A stretch of DNA of 37,992 nt from Mycolicibacterium sp. Its GTDB lineage: Bacteria; Actinomycetota; Actinomycetes; Mycobacteriales; Mycobacteriaceae. The notes under the pieces are model-generated. The model saw only the letters and a list, made by a program, of their open reading frames with translations, searched no databases and was not told the DNA's origin. Positions within the stretch are counted from its first letter, which is position 1. The number at the start of each line of letters is the position of its first letter. Shown here in pieces: positions 9,723 through 18,434 of the stretch. The translations under genes were made by a program, and so were the position numbers. The stretch is taken from positions 1 through 37,992 of the forward strand of contig NZ_JAFMJZ010000012.1 in the NCBI RefSeq assembly GCF_017853185.1. Reading direction: 5' to 3'.

Positions 9723-11375
9723 ATGAGCGATCTCCCCGGCGACCCCTGGGCCGCGCTCCTGGTCGGCCACCACTGGCCCGGTTCGTCCGCTCTGGCGATC
9801 CTGTCGGCCGCCGCGGCCTCACGTCATGCGGTGGGCGCCTCCTTCCACGGCTATGCCGATGCGCTGCGGTCGGTCGCCGATACCGTGCTCAGCGATCAGG
9901 AGGGCCACACCGCCGACGGCGTGCGAACGTCCTTCCGGAGCGGTGAGACACACGCCCGCGGTGTCGCCGAACGCAACACCGCCAAGCGGGAAGCGCTGAC
10001 CCGGGCGCAGCACTGCGCATCGGAGTTGCGGTCGACGCTGGCCGAGATGGCCGACCGGGGCGGCAGACAGATCCGGACGATCGTGGGCGGCAAGGAGCCA
10101 GCACCCGCCAAGGTCAGCGCGATCGTCGACGTGGTCCGCGCGATCCACACCGAGGCCGACGCGCGAGCGGCGGTGTGCATGCAGGAGATCTACGGCTCCA
10201 TCCAATCCGTGCTCGACACCGGAGGGTCGCCCATCTCGGCCCGGCAGTTCGCCCACCGGCACGGCGTCGGAACGCGATCGCCGCACACCGCGGCACCGAC
10301 CGACGCAATCCACCAGCAGGTGAAGGAGATGCTGGAAAAGGACTCCGGTGCAGCCGAATCGGTGGCCGACGTCCTCGGTGGATCATCAGCGTTCGGCAGA
10401 ATCCCGTTACCGGCCGGTGCCGACAAGCAGCCTTCGGCGCCGTCCCCTGAACAGCCGGGCCTCACCGTTGCGGCTCCGATTCCGGCGGCGGCGATCCCGA
10501 CGGCACACTCGTTGGGCGGTCAGACGGCCGTCACCACAGCGGCAGCGCCGGTCAGCTCATCCCCGATCCGGACCGGGGCTGCACCGGCGGCCCGGCCGCT
10601 GCTGCCCTACGGCGCCGGCCTTCGTCCCACTGCGGGCTCCGCGGTCGCGGCACCGGCCTCGGCCCCGCGCAACGCAGCGCCCACGGCCGGACCGACCACC
10701 GCGGCGGCTGCCGCATTCACCCGGACCTCGGCGCCGGCCGGGACCACCGTCGAGCGGGCCCGTCCCACGGACTCCCGCGGCCGACTGACCACTGTGTTGC
10801 ACGCGGTGGCCCGTCAGCGGCCCACCTTGCGCTGGGCGGTCAGTGCCGCTGTCGAAAACCCCGTTCTGGCAACCGATCTGGCCTCCGGCTGGATTCCGCC
10901 GCACATCGACATCCCGGCCGCCGTGGAACTACTGTCCCCGGCAGCGCGGACCGGCGGCCTGATCGACTGGTTCGACAAAGATGCGGCCACCGTGATCCAC
11001 GATCCCGGCCAGTGGGTGCCACCCCCCGGGGATCCGGTCCTGGCACGCGACCGTGCCATCCACCCGGTCGCCGAACTCGGGTGGAAACTGCTGCAGGCCA
11101 CCAGTTGGCGGGACGGGTTACCGAGGCTGGCGCACACCGCGGCCAGGGCGATTGCGACGGGAGCAGGCCTGCTGGACTCGGAGGTGAACCAACTGCGCGG
11201 GCATCTGGAATCGGTCGGCCACCGGGTGATCGCCGGCTACCCGGACACGGTGGATATCGCCGACGTGGGCGACTGGCAATTGCTCGCGACCATCGAAGCG
11301 CTAGTCGACCGCGAGAGTGTTTCTGCGCATTACCATTTCGCATGGTTCGAGGCACTCCATGGGAGTTACCGATGA
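9723..11375 (+). CDS. Ala/Pro-rich protein with C-terminal domain resembling mycobacterial ESX-associated DUF5632-type proteins
   Basis: Starts MSDLPGDPWAALLVGHHWPGSSALAIL; helical N-terminal domain, low-complexity Ala/Pro middle, C-terminus PTLRWAVSAAVENPVLATDLASGWIPPHIDIP recalled as similar to Rv3899c-type proteins (not verified). Confidence 0.65.
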   Translation: MSDLPGDPWAALLVGHHWPGSSALAILSAAAASRHAVGASFHGYADALRSVADTVLSDQEGHTADGVRTSFRSGETHARGVAERNTAKREALTRAQHCASELRSTLAEMADRGGRQIRTIVGGKEPAPAKVSAIVDVVRAIHTEADARAAVCMQEIYGSIQSVLDTGGSPISARQFAHRHGVGTRSPHTAAPTDAIHQQVKEMLEKDSGAAESVADVLGGSSAFGRIPLPAGADKQPSAPSPEQPGLTVAAPIPAAAIPTAHSLGGQTAVTTAAAPVSSSPIRTGAAPAARPLLPYGAGLRPTAGSAVAAPASAPRNAAPTAGPTTAAAAAFTRTSAPAGTTVERARPTDSRGRLTTVLHAVARQRPTLRWAVSAAVENPVLATDLASGWIPPHIDIPAAVELLSPAARTGGLIDWFDKDAATVIHDPGQWVPPPGDPVLARDRAIHPVAELGWKLLQATSWRDGLPRLAHTAARAIATGAGLLDSEVNQLRGHLESVGHRVIAGYPDTVDIADVGDWQLLATIEALVDRESVSAHYHFAWFEALHGSYR

Positions 11376-12292
11376 ATGGTGACCGGCTGAACGCCGCCGT
11401 GGACCGCTACCTGCAGGCAGCCGCCCTGAACGCCGCCCCGCCGCCCGTCGCCTCCGACGCGTTGGTCGACGGCGGCACCCCGATCGAGCAGCTGCTGCGG
11501 GTGCTGGGCCTGGCCGCCAATACCGGCGATCCCGAGGACGCCGCGGCCAGCGCCGAAGGGCACGGGCAGCGGGAGGCCTGGACCGCCGAGGCGGCCGGGA
11601 CCTTCGCCGGACAGGATGACGGCGCGGCACAACAGTTGGGAGACGTCGCGGGAGCCGGCGGCATGATCGCCGGTCTGGTCGGTGGCCTGTTGACGCCGTT
11701 GGCTCAGATCCCCCAGCAGTTCTCTCAGGGGGCACAGCAGGCCGTGCAGGCCGCCACCTCCCTACTCGGACAGCACGACTCCCTGGCGGAGTACCCGATC
11801 GAGGATCCGGCGACCGGCGCCGCCGACGATACGGGCTGGGACACAGCTGAATTCGATGATGTCACAGGTTCGGGGGACGCCGGCTGGCCGAGTGCAGGGT
11901 CCGGCGGCGGCGCTACGCAGGGTGGTGGCGGCACCGTCCCCGCCGCCGTACTGGGACCCGCACCGATCCCGTCGCCGGCCACCCACCCGTCGGCGGCACC
12001 GGCCCTCCCGTCACCTCAGGTGGGTGCGGGGACGCCGGCGCCATCCGTCTCTCCGGGAATGGCCGGCATGCCGATGGTTCCGCCCACCGGCCTGGCGGGG
12101 GCAGCCGCCGCGGACCCGAAAGCCGACACCAAACGGCTCGCGGTGCCCGCGGTGCCCAACGGCGCCCCGGTGCAGGGCCGGATCACCCCGGCGTCCGGGG
12201 CGGGAGTCACTACCCGGATCGAGGGGAAACCCGTTGCGGCGCGGCGTGTCCGGGCTGACGAGGCCCCGACTGACGGGGCGGAATCGCGATGA
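11372..12292 (+). CDS. Pro/Ala/Gly-rich protein, ESX-associated type hypothetical
   Basis: ATGA overlap with upstream gene; MNGDRLNAAVDRYLQAAAL... helical N-terminus, Gly/Ala/Pro-rich C-terminus. Confidence 0.6.
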   Translation: MNGDRLNAAVDRYLQAAALNAAPPPVASDALVDGGTPIEQLLRVLGLAANTGDPEDAAASAEGHGQREAWTAEAAGTFAGQDDGAAQQLGDVAGAGGMIAGLVGGLLTPLAQIPQQFSQGAQQAVQAATSLLGQHDSLAEYPIEDPATGAADDTGWDTAEFDDVTGSGDAGWPSAGSGGGATQGGGGTVPAAVLGPAPIPSPATHPSAAPALPSPQVGAGTPAPSVSPGMAGMPMVPPTGLAGAAAADPKADTKRLAVPAVPNGAPVQGRITPASGAGVTTRIEGKPVAARRVRADEAPTDGAESR

Positions 12293-12893
12293 GGCACGAC
12301 CGGTACCACAGGTAACCCAGTGCCCAGCCGGCCACGATGTCGGTCGGGTGGTGGACGTTGAGCGCCACCCGGGCCAGTGACACCGACAGCACGACCAGTG
12401 TTCCCGCCGCGATCGCCGGCACCCGTGCGCGTCGCGGGATCTCCGGCCACAGCACGGTGAGGAAGGACAGCACCCCGACCGTCGCGCCAAGCGCATGACC
12501 GGAGGGGAACGCCGTCGACGTTTCCAAGGCCAGCGCGGTTTCCGGGCGCGGCCGGTTGCTGATCGCCTTGGCCACCGCGGTCAGCGGGCCCATCAACATG
12601 ACGGTGATCACCAGAAAGCCCGCGATGTGGAACTGTCGTCGCACCGCGGCGACGACGATGCCGACCAGAGCGATCAACCGCATCGCAGAAGGTCCGAAGG
12701 CCGTCGACACCGTCACCCAGAACGTGATCCACCCGGGTCGGGTGACCCCGAATTCGTGGAAGACCCGCACTGTGCCGTTGTCCAGTGCGGTGATCCAGCC
12801 CCAGTTGCTCGCGAACGCCAGCCACAATGCCGCGTAGGTCAGCACCGAGACCACGACGAGGATTGCGCTGAGGTTCCCGGACTTTCGCGACAT
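12210..12893 (-). CDS. PAP2-family phosphatase (membrane)
   Basis: PAP2 motifs KAISNRPRP, PSGH, SLARVALNVHHPTDIVAGW; several transmembrane segments; start MSRKSGN at 12893. Confidence 0.9.
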   Translation of the reverse strand: MSRKSGNLSAILVVVSVLTYAALWLAFASNWGWITALDNGTVRVFHEFGVTRPGWITFWVTVSTAFGPSAMRLIALVGIVVAAVRRQFHIAGFLVITVMLMGPLTAVAKAISNRPRPETALALETSTAFPSGHALGATVGVLSFLTVLWPEIPRRARVPAIAAGTLVVLSVSLARVALNVHHPTDIVAGWALGYLWYRSCLIAIPPRQSGPRQPGHAAPQRVSPRSG

Positions 12894-12955
12894 CACCGGA
12901 CAACGATTATCACGCGCACGGGTGTCGGTACGAACTGCGGTTAGCATCATCGGCG

Positions 12956-14143
12956 ATGACATCCGATGTGGAGTTGCCCATCCCGGTTCCCGACGTTGCG
13001 GGTGCCGACGCCGGCTCCGGCGGCCTGCCGGAGCGCTCGGACCTGACGTTCACGCAGCGACTCATCGTCGATTCCTCAGCGATCGCCGACATCGGACTGC
13101 GTACCGCCGTCTCGACCGTTGTGGGCGCCGCCGTACTACCCAGCCTGGCGACGACGGCGTTGCACCGCGGGGAGAACCGCCGCGAACGCGAGAACCTGGC
13201 GTTCTACGCCGAGTTGGCGGCCCAGCATGACGCCGCAGTCTCGTTTCCCGCTCCGGGCGTGGTGCCGAAGGTGTCGTCCCGGACCGCCAACCCCGTCGCG
13301 GAGTACATCGCGCGCGGACATGTGCACAACGTGTCCTTCCCCAGCTCCTTCGAGCCGATCAATCCCGCGGTACGCGACCGGTGGCGGAAGCTACGGCGCA
13401 ACAACGTTGTCCGGCTGCAGCACTGGCGGCACAGCGACGGTCCCCGACCCACCCTGTGCGTGATTCACGGCTTCATGGGTTCGCCCTATCTGGTCAACGG
13501 TCTGTTTTTCGCGCTGCCCTGGTTCTACCGGTCCGGCTATGACGTACTGCTCTACACACTGCCGTTCCATGGACAGCGGGCCGAGAGATTCTCACCGTTC
13601 AGCGGATACGGCTTCTTCGCCCAGGGGATGACCGGATTCGCCGAGGCGATGGGCCAGGCCGTCTACGACTTCCGGACCATCCTCAACTGGTTGCAGCACA
13701 ACGGCGTCGACAAGATCGCCCTGACCGGGCTGTCCCTCGGCGGCTACACCTCGGCGCTGGTGGCCAGCGCCGACGACCGGCTCGAAGCGGTGATACCCAA
13801 CGTTCCGCTGGTCACCCCGGAGTCGGCGTTCGACGACTGGTGGCCGGCCAGCAGCGTGCTCCAGTTGAGCCGGCTCCTCGGCGGGATCAGCCGGGATGAG
13901 TCCTACTCCGGTTTCGCCTACCACTCGCCGCTGAACTACGCGCCGAAGATCGCCAAGGACCGGCGGCTGATCATCACCGGACTCGGGGACCGGCTGGCGC
14001 CCCCTGATCACGCCGAGGCGCTGTGGCGGCACTGGGACCGGTGCGCCCTGCACTGGTTCCCCGGAAACCACGTGCTGCACGTCAGCCAGCCGGAATATCT
14101 CCGGCGCACCAACAGGTTCCTGCGCCCGCTGATGTTCGGCTAG
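12956..14143 (+). CDS. Alpha/beta hydrolase family protein
   Basis: LCVIHGFMGSPYL, nucleophile elbow GLSLGG, late Asp/His candidates (GLGDRLAPPDHAE, FPGNHVLH). Confidence 0.85.
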   Translation: MTSDVELPIPVPDVAGADAGSGGLPERSDLTFTQRLIVDSSAIADIGLRTAVSTVVGAAVLPSLATTALHRGENRRERENLAFYAELAAQHDAAVSFPAPGVVPKVSSRTANPVAEYIARGHVHNVSFPSSFEPINPAVRDRWRKLRRNNVVRLQHWRHSDGPRPTLCVIHGFMGSPYLVNGLFFALPWFYRSGYDVLLYTLPFHGQRAERFSPFSGYGFFAQGMTGFAEAMGQAVYDFRTILNWLQHNGVDKIALTGLSLGGYTSALVASADDRLEAVIPNVPLVTPESAFDDWWPASSVLQLSRLLGGISRDESYSGFAYHSPLNYAPKIAKDRRLIITGLGDRLAPPDHAEALWRHWDRCALHWFPGNHVLHVSQPEYLRRTNRFLRPLMFG

Positions 14144-14162
14144 CGCTTCAAGCCCCAGATCT

Positions 14163-15080
14163 TCACACCAGGGGCCGGCCGGTGCGGATGCGCCAGTCCA
14201 GATCGTGCAGCAGCACATTGAACGGGAACGCCCGCACGAACGGCGGCGCGATATTGTTGGCCAACCGGATGGCGCTCATCAGACGATCGAACTCACGCTG
14301 CTTGCCCGGATTCCACTCCAGATGCATTTCGTCGCGGAACTTCTGCGGCAGGAATCCTCCTGTGATCAGAAGCGCGGAGGCGTCACTGCGACTCTGCAAC
14401 GGGGCGGGCAACCGGACACCGCGCATCCGCGACGCCGCGATCGGATAGAGGTACTCACGCACCGCGTCGTCGATGTGAATCTTCGCCAGCGACTCCTGCC
14501 AGTACACGTCGAAAGCGGCGCGGTCGGCGGGCCACATCTCGGCCGGCATCTGCAAGGTGGTGCCCAGCGCCATCCCGTCGCGGTAGTGCTGATCGGCGGT
14601 CTCCTCGTCCATCTCCCCGACGAAGGTGCGGTAGACGTCGACCCCGCCCTTGTAGAGACAGGCGGCCACCCACAGCTGAAGGTCGCGGTCGAACGCGTTG
14701 TAGGAGACCGGGCTCTCATCGGTGGAAAACACCTGGGCGTGAGAACGATTCACCGCCCGGCGGTAGGCCTGCTTCTGTTCATCGGTCCCCCGGGTGGCCA
14801 CCGCAAGATAGGTGAACGTGGTGCGCGCCCGTTTGATCGGATGCCGGTCGATCCGTCCGCTCTCAACCCTGCTCTCCATCACCCCGTAGCCCACACCGGG
14901 GCGACCGAGTTGCATGATCACGTTGGCCGGACCGGCCAGCAGTGCGACGCCCATCAGGCCGTCGTCGGATCCAGCACCGCGCGGCAGCCACCACGGCCGT
15001 CGTCTGGGAACCGTGCCCGCCGACTCGCTGACCGGTCGCTCCACCACATTTGCGAACGAACGGGCAGTCACGGAATTCAT
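14163..15080 (-). CDS. MpaB/DUF2236 oxygenase-like protein (Rv0276-type)
   Basis: LLAGPANVIMQLGRPGVGYGVMESRVESGRIDRHPIKRARTTFTYLAVATRGT is typical of the DUF2236 family; ATG at 15080 rather than the 15581 ORF-track start. Confidence 0.85.
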   Translation of the reverse strand: MNSVTARSFANVVERPVSESAGTVPRRRPWWLPRGAGSDDGLMGVALLAGPANVIMQLGRPGVGYGVMESRVESGRIDRHPIKRARTTFTYLAVATRGTDEQKQAYRRAVNRSHAQVFSTDESPVSYNAFDRDLQLWVAACLYKGGVDVYRTFVGEMDEETADQHYRDGMALGTTLQMPAEMWPADRAAFDVYWQESLAKIHIDDAVREYLYPIAASRMRGVRLPAPLQSRSDASALLITGGFLPQKFRDEMHLEWNPGKQREFDRLMSAIRLANNIAPPFVRAFPFNVLLHDLDWRIRTGRPLV

Positions 15081-15115
15081 TGTGGTCGGCACGGCGATGG
15101 TGTCAAGATGACGCG

Positions 15116-15736
15116 GTGACTCAGGCACGGCCCTATGCCGGTGTGGAGGCAGCCGATCGTCTGGCCGGCCGTCGTGCCCGGCTGTTGTGCGCGGGCCTGG
15201 AACTCCTGGGCAGCACTGTCGATCCCGCCGAGTTGACGGTCCGCGGCGTGTGCCAGGAGGCCGGCGTCGCCACCCGCTACTTCTACGAAAGTTTCCCGGA
15301 CAAGGACGAATTCGTGGGTGCGGTTTTCGATTGGGTGATCGCTCAACTGGCCGCCACCACCCAGGCTGCGGTGGCCGCCGCACTGCCCGGTGAACGCAAC
15401 CGGGCCGGTCTCGCCCACATCGTGCACTCCATCCAGCGGGACCCGCGTCTGGGCCGGCTGGTGTTCGGCGACCAGGTGGCGAACGCCGCCGTCGTCCGCA
15501 AGCGGCAGGAATCCGAGGCCTTCTTCGCCATGCTGTCCGGCCGGCACGTCGGCGCCATCTTGCAGCGGCCGACCAACGCACGCATCAACGCGGTGTCGCA
15601 CTTCGTGGTGGGCGGGGTGACTCGGACCATCAGCGCCTGGCTGTCCGGGGGCATCGATCTGGACTCCGTCGAACTGGTCGATCAGCTCAGCGCGATCGTC
15701 AACGGGTTCGGCGAACCGCGGCTGTTCCGGGACTAA
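15116..15736 (+). CDS. TetR-family transcriptional regulator
   Basis: GTG start; HTH RGVCQEAGVATRYFYESFPDKDEFVGAVFDW. Confidence 0.9.
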   Translation: MTQARPYAGVEAADRLAGRRARLLCAGLELLGSTVDPAELTVRGVCQEAGVATRYFYESFPDKDEFVGAVFDWVIAQLAATTQAAVAAALPGERNRAGLAHIVHSIQRDPRLGRLVFGDQVANAAVVRKRQESEAFFAMLSGRHVGAILQRPTNARINAVSHFVVGGVTRTISAWLSGGIDLDSVELVDQLSAIVNGFGEPRLFRD

Positions 15737-15739
15737 CCG

Positions 15740-16321
15740 CTACGGCGCGACCGGGTGGCGCGGGTGCCGGTCCGCGGCGGTCCTCGGAACGGCGGCAAGA
15801 TCCGCCGCGCTGAACTCCTTGGTCCAGCATGCGAACTCGAGCAGGATGCCGTCGGGGTCGGTGAAGTAGAAGGACCGCACATAGACGCCCGGCTGCATCT
15901 TCCGCGCCACCTGGTGGGGGCTGTCGTCATGGTTGAGCACCGGTCCGACCCGCACGCCCTTGTCGATCAGCCGCTGCCGGTACTCGTCGAACTTCTCGGC
16001 CGGCACATGGAAAGCAAGGTGGTTCATCGAGCCGACTGCCGTGACGATGTCACCGACGCCAGGCAGTGCGGCGGGGACGGTCTCCCCCGTCTCGCCGTCC
16101 GGGGCCTCGGTGAACCAGAAGAAGGCGACGCAGTCACCGTTGCCGGCGTCGAAGAAGAAATGCTGGCCCATACCGTCCGGCAGATCGAGGGATCTGATCA
16201 GCGGCATGCCCAGCACACCGGTGTAGAAGTCCACGGTGCGTTGCATGTCCGAACACACCAGCGCGACGTGGTTGATGCCGCCGAGTTCGAACTCGCGATT
16301 GGGGTAGTCCGGCTTGATCAT
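15740..16321 (-). CDS. VOC/glyoxalase-fold protein (Rv0274-type)
   Basis: GGINHVALVCSDMQRTVDFYTGVLGMPLI; MNHLAFHVP; FYFTDPDGILLEFACW; RBS GAGGAGG upstream. Confidence 0.9.
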   Translation of the reverse strand: MIKPDYPNREFELGGINHVALVCSDMQRTVDFYTGVLGMPLIRSLDLPDGMGQHFFFDAGNGDCVAFFWFTEAPDGETGETVPAALPGVGDIVTAVGSMNHLAFHVPAEKFDEYRQRLIDKGVRVGPVLNHDDSPHQVARKMQPGVYVRSFYFTDPDGILLEFACWTKEFSAADLAAVPRTAADRHPRHPVAP

Positions 16322-16356
16322 GACGAACCTCCTCGATTGATTCTAGTCTTCTCCCC

Positions 16357-17478
16357 ATGCCGAAACCCGGAGTCGTCCGCGAGTTCGTCGGACTGCCCTC
16401 GCCAACGGCACCGCGCGCCGGCGCGGGGGGCCACCCGTGTCAGGGGCTGTATCACCACCTCGAGGGCACCAGACCCCGAGTCGCGGTGATCGCGACGCAC
16501 TATCAGATCGACTTCTCCGAGCACTACATCGCCGATTACCTGGCCGCCCGCGGCATCGGGTTCCTCGGGTGGAACACCCGCTTCCGCGGATTCGAGAGCA
16601 GCTTCCTGCTCGACCACGCGCTGGTCGACATCGGCGTCGGAGTCCGCTGGCTACGTGAAGCCCGGGATGTGCAAACGATTGTGCTGCTGGGTAATTCCGG
16701 CGGCGGATCATTGATGGCCGCCTACCAGTCCCAAGCCGTGGAACCCAACGTGACCGCACTGGACGGTATGCGACCGGCCGTCGGCCTCGACGACCTTGCG
16801 GCAGCCGACGGCTACATCGCCAGCGCGGCGCACCCGGGACGACCCGATGTGCTGACCGCCTGGATGGACGGTGCGGTGGTCGACGAGAACGACCCCGTCC
16901 CCAGCGACCCGGACCTGGACCTCTTCGACAACCGCAACGGCCCGCCGTTCTCCGCCGAATTCGTGTCCCGTTACCGCGCCGCCCAGGTGGCCCGCAATCA
17001 GAGGATCACCGACTGGGCGCGCGACGAACTGGTCCGGGTGCGGGCCGCCGGATTCTCCGACCGGCCGTTCACCGTCATGCGCACCTGGGCCGACCCCCGC
17101 ATGGTCGATCCGACCATCGAGCCCACCGGCCGGGAACCCAACATGTGCTACGCCGGGGTGCCGGCTGTGGCCAACCGTTCACCGCGCGGCATCGCCGCTG
17201 CCTGCACGCTGCGCAACTGGCTGGGGATGTGGAGCCTGGAGACGGCGCAGACCCGCGCCGAACCGCATCTGGCCCGGATCACCTGCCCGGCCCTGGTGAT
17301 CAACGCAGACCGTGACACCGGGGTGTTCCCCTCCGACGCCGCGCGCATCACCGCCGCACTGGCGAGCGCCGATGTCACCCGATCGTCGATCGACACCGAC
17401 CATTACTTCACCACTCCCGGCGCTCGGGACGAGCAGGCCGACGGCATCGCGGACTGGATCGGCCGCAGATGGCCGTGA
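16357..17478 (+). CDS. Alpha/beta hydrolase (Rv0272c-type)
   Basis: GNSGGGSLMAAYQ nucleophile elbow; CPALVINADRDTGVFPSD; C-terminal DTDHYF. Confidence 0.85.
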   Translation: MPKPGVVREFVGLPSPTAPRAGAGGHPCQGLYHHLEGTRPRVAVIATHYQIDFSEHYIADYLAARGIGFLGWNTRFRGFESSFLLDHALVDIGVGVRWLREARDVQTIVLLGNSGGGSLMAAYQSQAVEPNVTALDGMRPAVGLDDLAAADGYIASAAHPGRPDVLTAWMDGAVVDENDPVPSDPDLDLFDNRNGPPFSAEFVSRYRAAQVARNQRITDWARDELVRVRAAGFSDRPFTVMRTWADPRMVDPTIEPTGREPNMCYAGVPAVANRSPRGIAAACTLRNWLGMWSLETAQTRAEPHLARITCPALVINADRDTGVFPSDAARITAALASADVTRSSIDTDHYFTTPGARDEQADGIADWIGRRWP

Positions 17479-18434
17479 AAGTGCTGGCGCATTTCCTGCC
17501 CAGCGATGCGGTGCTGGATATCGTTGGGCCGGAATCGGATTGGCTCGACATCCGCTGGTGCCACGAGGACGACGACGAGACCCTGCACCGGGAACTCCCC
17601 TGGGCCGATGTGGTCTGGCACGTGCTGCGCCCGCTGTCCGAGGCGGACCTGCGCCGCGGCACCCGGCTTCGCCTGGTGCACAAACTGGGCGCCGGCGTGA
17701 ACACCATCGCCGTCGACACCGCCACCGCATCGGGCATCGCGGTGGCCAACATGCCGGGCGCCAACGCCCCGTCGGCCGCCGAAGGAACGGTGCTGCTGAT
17801 GCTGGCGGCGATGCGCCGGTTACTGGAGTTGGACACCGCCACCCGCGCCGGCCGGGGATGGCCCACCGACCCGACACTCGGCGAGACAGTGCGTGACATC
17901 GGCGACTGCACCGTCGGACTGGTCGGCTACGGCAACATCGCCCGACGGGTGGAACGGATCGTCACCGCGATGGGCGCCGAGGTGCTGCACACCAGCACCC
18001 GCGACGACGGCTCCGCCGACTGGCGGCCGCTGGCTGATCTGCTCGCCGTCAGCGACATCGTCAGCCTGCACCTGCCGCTGACCCCGGACAGCGAGAAGCT
18101 GATCGACGGCGCGGCGCTGGCCTTGATGAAGCCGGGGGCACTACTGGTCAACACCTCCCGCGGCGGTGTGGTCGACGAGTCGGCGCTCGTCGATGCCCTG
18201 GCCTCCGGTCGGCTGGCCGCCGCCGGACTCGATGTGTTCACGAAAGAGCCGGTGCAGACCGGCAATCCTCTACTGGCGCTGGACAATGTGGTGCTCAGCC
18301 CGCACGTGGTCTGGTACACCCGGGACACCTGGCGGCGCTATCTGCAACAGGCGGTGGACAACTGCCGGCGTCTGCGTGATGGAGTGGATCTGGTGAACGT
18401 CGTCAATGGAAAGCAGGGGGTCCGCCTTGACTGA
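17469..18434 (+). CDS. D-isomer-specific 2-hydroxyacid dehydrogenase
   Basis: VGLVGYGNIARRVERI Rossmann motif; LVNTSRGGVVDESALVDAL (Arg), KEP (Glu) and SPHV (His) catalytic positions. Confidence 0.93.
   Translation: MAVKVLAHFLPSDAVLDIVGPESDWLDIRWCHEDDDETLHRELPWADVVWHVLRPLSEADLRRGTRLRLVHKLGAGVNTIAVDTATASGIAVANMPGANAPSAAEGTVLLMLAAMRRLLELDTATRAGRGWPTDPTLGETVRDIGDCTVGLVGYGNIARRVERIVTAMGAEVLHTSTRDDGSADWRPLADLLAVSDIVSLHLPLTPDSEKLIDGAALALMKPGALLVNTSRGGVVDESALVDALASGRLAAAGLDVFTKEPVQTGNPLLALDNVVLSPHVVWYTRDTWRRYLQQAVDNCRRLRDGVDLVNVVNGKQGVRLD

Noticed and set aside
14163-15581. Long 472-aa form of the MpaB/DUF2236 ORF
   Set aside because: Residues before MNSVTARSF (15080) are Arg/Pro-rich and lie antisense to the TetR gene; start assigned at 15080.
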